17,451 bases of DNA, taken from positions 448 to 17,898 of the forward strand of contig DDUQ01000094.1 in assembly GCA_002344885.1 (NCBI GenBank). The letters are read 5' to 3'. Position 1 is the first letter of the stretch; every line of letters begins with the position of its first letter. The notes under the pieces are model-generated. The model was not told the DNA's origin. It saw only the letters and a list, made by a program, of their open reading frames with translations, and ran no database searches. Both the position numbers and the translations under genes were made by a program. Of the stretch, positions 13,193 through 17,451 are shown one piece after another. The stretch is from Comamonadaceae bacterium UBA2334 (lineage in GTDB: Bacteria > Pseudomonadota > Gammaproteobacteria > Burkholderiales > Burkholderiaceae_C).

Positions 13193-14851
13193 TCAGATGT
13201 CGAGCGTGAGTTGATGCGTTCCGGGCGCGGCGTTTGCCTGCCTGGCGCGCGAGGGGGAAGGCCGGGTGTCTTCGTGCCCGTCGGCCGTGCGCCGGGTGCG
13301 CCCCGGCATGCCTTTCCGAGAGCCGTGTTTGTCCACGATGGCGGCTTTGGCTGCCTTCACGTCGGGCTGTGCGCGCAGGCCGTGCAGCCGTGTCTTGGCG
13401 TCACGCGTGGCGCTGGCCAGATCGACCACCGGCACAGGAATGTCGTAACCCACGCGCACCCCGCAGGCAGCCTGCACCGATTCAGGCATTCGCCAGGGTT
13501 CGAACACCCAACTGTCGGGCACACGGCGCAAGGCGGGCAGCCACTGGCGCACAAAGTGGCCTTGGGGGTCGTGGTCTTGCGCCTGTTTGATGGGGTTGTA
13601 GACCCGGGTGGTGTTGATGCCCGTGGTGCCCGACTGCATTTGCAACTGGCTCCAGTGGATGCCGGGTTCGTAGTCCAGAAACTCGCGTGCCAGCCACAGC
13701 CCCACCTCGCGCCAGTGCAGCCACAGCGGGTAGGCCGCCACCGACACCAGCATGGCCCGCATGCGGAAGTTCAGCCAGCCGGTCTGGTGCAGCATGGCCA
13801 CGCAGGCGTCCACCATGGGCCAGCCGGTTCGACCATTGACGAGTGCTTCAAAGTGTGTGGGGTTCCAGTGGGGCTCGCGCAGGCCATCGTAGCCCCGGTG
13901 CAGGTTGCGCCACTCCAGTTCGGGTTCGCTTTCCAGCTTCTGGATGAAGTGGCAGTGCCAGTACAGGCGGCTCAAAAACGCGTTCAGACCCTGCCGCTGG
14001 CGGCTTTGCGCTGGCAATTCGGCTGCGCGGGCGCGGGTGGCCTGCACCACATGCCGCAGGCTGACCGTGCCATAGGCCAGGTGGGCCGACAGGCGTGAAC
14101 AGGCGTCCGGCGCAAACAGTGGCGAGGAAATGCCGCCCCGGTAACCGGCGCTGCGATGGGCCAGAAAATCGGCCAGCACGGCCAGACCGTTGGCTTCACC
14201 GCCTGGTTGGCGGCGGGGCGGCTGCCACGGGTCCAGGCCCAGCGACGTGTGCAGCCACTCGGGCGTGGGCCAGCGGTGGCGGGTGTCGGGGGTGCCCCAA
14301 GCGGGCGGGTCAAAAAAGCGCAATGGCGGCAGCGTGGCCATGGGTGCGGCCATCAGCGCTTCCCACCGGGGCTGCCAGGTGTTGCGGTTGCCCAGACGGC
14401 GCACCACGCCGAACTGGGGGACCTCGTGCCAGCCCACGCCGTGGTCCCGGCACCAGCGGCCCACGGCCAGGTCGCGGGCGTAGGTGTGGGCGTTGCCGGT
14501 TTCTTCGTGCGCGTGCAGGGCGTCAAACGGGTGTTGGGCGTGCAGTTCGGCCAGCACGTCGGTCACCTCACCCACGCGCAGGTGAAGCTGGCCACCGTGG
14601 CTCTTGAGCGCGCGGTGCAGGTCGCGCAGGCTTTCATGGATGAAGGCCAGGTGCTGCGCCGCCGCGTCGGGCTGGGTCCACAGGCTGGGTTCCAGCACAT
14701 ACAGGCACAGCACGGGGCCGTGCGCAGCGGCCTGCGCCAGAGCGGCATGGTCGTGCAGGCGCAGGTCGCGCTTGAACCACACCACGCGGTAGGGTGGGGT
14801 GGCAGTGGACAAACTCGTTGGGTGGGCAGCGGTCTCGGCCTGTGGTGGCAT
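13193..14851 (-). CDS. Photolyase/cryptochrome-family FAD-binding protein
   Basis: From the ATG at 14851 this is 552 aa; a GTG at 14878 would add nine residues. The N-terminal antenna domain starts at YRVVWFKRDLRLHDHAAL (about 21-38). The FAD domain (about 215-455) includes SRLSAHLAYGTVSLRHV, LYWHCHFIQKLE, GWPMVDACVAMLHQTGWLNFRMRAM and ending INTTRVYNP. At the segment where class I photolyases have an Asn-Asn facing the flavin, this protein has DYEPGIHW (393-400), so it belongs to a divergent subclade whose repair activity is uncertain. After about residue 460 comes an unusual tail ending in a Lys/Arg-rich stretch. It is first in the photolyase-DUF2256-cryptochrome cluster, 85 nt after the ABC operon. 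Confidence 0.88.
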   Translation of the reverse strand: MPPQAETAAHPTSLSTATPPYRVVWFKRDLRLHDHAALAQAAAHGPVLCLYVLEPSLWTQPDAAAQHLAFIHESLRDLHRALKSHGGQLHLRVGEVTDVLAELHAQHPFDALHAHEETGNAHTYARDLAVGRWCRDHGVGWHEVPQFGVVRRLGNRNTWQPRWEALMAAPMATLPPLRFFDPPAWGTPDTRHRWPTPEWLHTSLGLDPWQPPRRQPGGEANGLAVLADFLAHRSAGYRGGISSPLFAPDACSRLSAHLAYGTVSLRHVVQATRARAAELPAQSRQRQGLNAFLSRLYWHCHFIQKLESEPELEWRNLHRGYDGLREPHWNPTHFEALVNGRTGWPMVDACVAMLHQTGWLNFRMRAMLVSVAAYPLWLHWREVGLWLAREFLDYEPGIHWSQLQMQSGTTGINTTRVYNPIKQAQDHDPQGHFVRQWLPALRRVPDSWVFEPWRMPESVQAACGVRVGYDIPVPVVDLASATRDAKTRLHGLRAQPDVKAAKAAIVDKHGSRKGMPGRTRRTADGHEDTRPSPSRARQANAAPGTHQLTLDI

Positions 14852-14935
14852 GGGTTGGCAGCATAGGCATGCAGGCACAACCCGTGTGGCTGTGTGGATA
14901 CGCGTGTGGCCGCATCCGAAGGGGCCGTGCGCCCT

Positions 14936-15661
14936 TCAGTCCAGCGACCGACCCTCGCCTGCCACCTCCTCTGTGGCCCCGTCGCGGATCTGGTAAATCC
15001 GTTTGAAGGTGGGGATGATTTTTTCGTCGTGCGTGACGACGATGACCGCCGTTTGCGACCGCTGGGCCATCTGGTTGAGCAGGCGCATCACACCCAGGGC
15101 GCGTTCGCTGTCCAGCGGGGCGGTGGGCTCGTCGGCCAAGATCACCGGGGGCTTGTTGGCCAGCGCACGGGCAATGGACACACGCTGTTGCTCGCCACCC
15201 GACAACTGGTTGGGTTGGGCCTTGGCGCGGTGCTGCACATCCAGCGCGGTCAGCAGTTCCAGCGCGCGGGCGCGTGCCGCCGCGTTGGCCACCCCGGCCA
15301 GCATGGGCAGCAGGGCCACGTTGTCGGTCACGTCCAGAAACGGGATGAGGTAAGGAGCCTGGAACACGAAGCCGATGCGGTCGCGCCGCAGGGCACGCAG
15401 GTCGTTCACACGCCAGCCGTCGTCGTAAATCACTTGGTTGCCCAGTGTCATGCGCCCGGCTGTGGGTTCGATGATGGCACCCAGGCACTTCAGCAGCGTG
15501 CTTTTGCCCGAGCCGGAGGGGCCCACCAGGCCCACCACCTCGCCAGGGGCCACCTGCATGTTGACGTTTTTGAGCGCGGTCACGGCCGTGTCGCCCTGGC
15601 CATAGACCTTGCGCAGCCCCTCGATGAGGATGCCGCCGGTAGGGGTTGTGGATGTGGTCAT
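14936..15661 (-). CDS. ABC exporter ATP-binding subunit (DevA/LolD/MacB-like)
   Basis: This 241-aa ATPase is complete: Walker A GPSGSGKST (47-55), Q-loop Q101, signature LSGGEQQR (153-160), Walker B ending ILADEP (174-179), and the switch His in VVTHDE. It pairs with the FtsX-fold permease immediately upstream. The ATG at 15661 lies 7 nt after the permease stop; an in-frame TTG at 15676 would overlap the permease gene. In this transporter class ATP hydrolysis drives a mechanical export of substrate from the inner membrane or periplasm through an adaptor. The substrate cannot be told from sequence. Confidence 0.92.
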   Translation of the reverse strand: MTTSTTPTGGILIEGLRKVYGQGDTAVTALKNVNMQVAPGEVVGLVGPSGSGKSTLLKCLGAIIEPTAGRMTLGNQVIYDDGWRVNDLRALRRDRIGFVFQAPYLIPFLDVTDNVALLPMLAGVANAAARARALELLTALDVQHRAKAQPNQLSGGEQQRVSIARALANKPPVILADEPTAPLDSERALGVMRLLNQMAQRSQTAVIVVTHDEKIIPTFKRIYQIRDGATEEVAGEGRSLD

Positions 15662-15668
15662 GCCAGCG

Positions 15669-16871
15669 TCAGCCAATGGCCGCTCCGGGGTCCACCTTCA
15701 GCGCCACGCGGATGGCCAGGGTGCTGGCCAGCGCGCAAATGACCATCGTGGCGGCAAAGCCCAGCACGGCATCGCTGTTCAGCAGCAACACGTATTTGGG
15801 AAAGGCCGGTGCCCACAGCGTGGCGGCCACCTTGCCCACCATAAAACCGATGACCCCCAAGCCCAGCGCCTGCTGCAAGATCATGCCGGCAATGGTGCGG
15901 TTGCGGGTACCAATGAGCTTCAACACTGCAATCTCGCGCAGCTTGCCCATGGTCATGGTGTAGATGATGAAGGCCACGATGGCCGCACTGACCACCGACA
16001 GGATGGCCAGAAACATGCCAATCTGTTTGGCCGAGTTGGCAATGAGTTTGGCCACCAGAATGTCTTGCATCTCGGCGCGGGTGAACACAGCCACGTGTTT
16101 CCAGCGGCGCAGCTCGGCGGCCACTTCATCGGGGTGTGCGCCGGGGGCCAGTTGCACCAGCACGGCGTTCACGCTGCGGCTGCTGGTTTGCAGGGCCTGC
16201 ACCGCCTCCAGCAGCCCGGGCTGGCCCGGGCGGTTGAAGGCGGGGTTGGCGGCGGTGCGGGCGCGGTCGTTGACGATGGCGTCGTTGTCTTTCAGAAACT
16301 GCGCCTCCTGTGCGTCTTTCAGCGGCACAAACACCATGGGGTCACCACCGGAGGACACCATGCGCCGCGCCAGGCCCACCACGGTGTAGTCGTGCCGCTT
16401 GATGCGGATGCGCTCGCCCACCTGAAAACCGGTTTTCACGTCGGCCACGGCTTCATAGTGGCTGCGGGTGATGTGCCGCCCCGCCACCAGATGCACGGGG
16501 CTACCCGGCGGCGCTTCGGTGTCGCTTTCATAGCCCACCACCATGGCGCGCACGTCCTGTCCGTCTTCGCCACGCACCTGCATGGTCAGGTAGCTGACGT
16601 TGGCGGCGCGGCCCACACCGGGCATGCCGCGCACGCTGCGCACCACGTCGTCCTTGAGGCTGGACGATTCGGCGTACGGCCCCTGTGTGTCTTTCTGCAC
16701 CACCCACACGTCGGCCCCGCTGTTGGTCAGCAACGCGTGCGCGTCGTCCACCATGCCACGGTAAATGCCCGCCATGCTGAGCGTCACGCCAATCAGCAGC
16801 CCCAGTCCCATGCCGGTGAGCACAAACTTGCCCCAGCCATGCAGGATGTCACGCCCGGCCAGGCTGATCAT
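15669..16871 (-). CDS. ABC exporter permease, FtsX/MacB (DevC-like) type
   Basis: This 400-aa protein has one N-terminal membrane helix (about 16-36), a large periplasmic domain (about 40-280) and three C-terminal helices (about 286-308, 328-350, 369-391). This is the four-helix FtsX/MacB fold. GKLREIAVLKLIGTRNRTI after helix 2 is the conserved coupling helix that contacts the ATPase. Its ATG overlaps the adaptor stop (ATGA at 16868-16871) and its stop precedes the ATPase start by 7 nt, so the three genes form one tight operon. DevC-type permeases work with a HlyD-like adaptor and an outer-membrane channel. Confidence 0.92.
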   Translation of the reverse strand: MISLAGRDILHGWGKFVLTGMGLGLLIGVTLSMAGIYRGMVDDAHALLTNSGADVWVVQKDTQGPYAESSSLKDDVVRSVRGMPGVGRAANVSYLTMQVRGEDGQDVRAMVVGYESDTEAPPGSPVHLVAGRHITRSHYEAVADVKTGFQVGERIRIKRHDYTVVGLARRMVSSGGDPMVFVPLKDAQEAQFLKDNDAIVNDRARTAANPAFNRPGQPGLLEAVQALQTSSRSVNAVLVQLAPGAHPDEVAAELRRWKHVAVFTRAEMQDILVAKLIANSAKQIGMFLAILSVVSAAIVAFIIYTMTMGKLREIAVLKLIGTRNRTIAGMILQQALGLGVIGFMVGKVAATLWAPAFPKYVLLLNSDAVLGFAATMVICALASTLAIRVALKVDPGAAIG

Positions 16872-17451
16872 TTCTCAGCCCCTGTTTTCGCGCCTGGCAC
16901 CAAGGCGCTCACCACCTGCAGGCGCATGCCGGCCTGCACGGGTTTCTGGCTGTGCTGCACCACGCGGTCGCCTTCGTTCAGATCGGCGCTGTCAATGCGC
17001 ACGGCGCCGTCCAGCCCGACCGGGCCCAGCTTCACAGGCATCCAGGCGGGCTTGCCATCTTGGCCCAACCTCCACACCCCTGCCTGACCGGCCTGGCGCT
17101 GCACGGCGGCATTGGGCAACACCAGCCCGGCGGGTGCGGCGGGCAGTTGCACGGTGACTTCGGCCATTTCGCCCACCGACACGCCTTGGGGCGGTGCGGC
17201 AAAGGCCACTTGGGCGATGCGTTCTTCGGTCACGGCATCGGCCAGCAACTCCAGCCGGGCCACGGTGGCGGCGTGCGCGTGGCCGGGTTGCGAACGCAAC
17301 ACCACCTGCGCGGGCTGGCCCACGGCCAAACCAGCCGAGCGGCCCTGGTCGATGCGGGCCTTGACCCACAGGCTGGCCGGGTCCACCAGCCGCAGCACGG
17401 CCTGGCCCGCTACCACGGTGGTGCCGGGCTCTGCCTCTCGGGTGCTGACCA
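16868..17451 (-). CDS. HlyD-family periplasmic adaptor (partial, N-terminus beyond window)
   Basis: The gene enters from beyond the right window edge and the frame stays open to the last base. The visible 194 codons cover the end of the lipoyl/hairpin region (EAEPGTTVVAGQAVLRL), the beta-barrel (ASLWVKARIDQ through EMAEVTVQLP) and the membrane-proximal domain (VLPNAAVQRQAGQAGVWRL). These are typical of membrane-fusion proteins that link an inner-membrane ABC pump to an outer-membrane channel. The stop overlaps the permease start by 4 nt. The signal or membrane anchor is not visible. Confidence 0.9.
   Translation of the reverse strand, partial: VSTREAEPGTTVVAGQAVLRLVDPASLWVKARIDQGRSAGLAVGQPAQVVLRSQPGHAHAATVARLELLADAVTEERIAQVAFAAPPQGVSVGEMAEVTVQLPAAPAGLVLPNAAVQRQAGQAGVWRLGQDGKPAWMPVKLGPVGLDGAVRIDSADLNEGDRVVQHSQKPVQAGMRLQVVSALVPGAKTGAEK

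Noticed and set aside
14879..14935. Hairpin GAAGGG/CCCTTC between the ABC ATPase and photolyase genes as a terminator
   Set aside because: The stem is only 6 bp with an 8-nt loop and no T run on either strand, so I did not call it a terminator.
15609..17087. Long plus-strand open frame of 492 codons, His-rich
   Set aside because: It is antisense to the ABC ATPase, permease and adaptor genes, which have clear family motifs. The translated product is low-complexity and typical of shadow frames in GC-rich DNA.

Overview
The window looks like chromosomal DNA from a GC-rich betaproteobacterium, most likely order Burkholderiales and plausibly Comamonadaceae. This rests on codon use, protein flavour and the photolyase/DUF2256 gene set. 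No rRNA, tRNA, CRISPR array, transposase or integrase was seen. All calls come from reading the sequence without database searches.

Left two thirds (1-10566) is an accessory block bounded by two 301-bp direct repeats. Each repeat carries a copy of a small conserved hypothetical gene (96 aa, 89/96 residues identical). Between them, on the plus strand, lie a VIT-VWA protein and an exported TPR-CHAT protease of 1032 aa. Next, on the minus strand, come a probable lipoprotein nuclease of the SNase/thermonuclease family and a HigBA toxin-antitoxin pair. Then a tight plus-strand operon follows: hypothetical protein, DUF4407 membrane/coiled-coil protein, ECF-type sigma factor, and a single-pass membrane protein that overlaps the sigma gene by 4 nt and is probably its anti-sigma factor.

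Two stretches, one before this operon and one before the right-hand 96-aa gene, share a near-identical two-box sequence: TGAC...TTT, 21 nt from box start to box start, then GTCTTTATC-N-ATGA. This is probably the promoter of the local sigma factor, so the sigma would drive its own operon and the flanking small gene. The inferred system is a sensor/protease (TPR-CHAT, possibly with VIT-VWA) that signals through a membrane module (DUF4407, anti-sigma) to a dedicated ECF sigma factor. It recalls the TPR-CHAT plus RpoE logic of type III-E CRISPR (Craspase), but without CRISPR and with an exported CHAT protein.

The right-hand 96-aa gene abuts a truncated N-terminal piece of an FeS-BCP/PhrB-type photolyase-related gene, which marks a rearrangement junction at about 10567. 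Beyond it come vapBC with palindromic operator-like sequences, then a minus-strand light-repair operon: photolyase-like flavoprotein, DUF2256 protein and cryptochrome-DASH. Upstream of that on the same strand is an ABC exporter operon (periplasmic adaptor cut by the window end, FtsX/MacB-type permease, ATPase).
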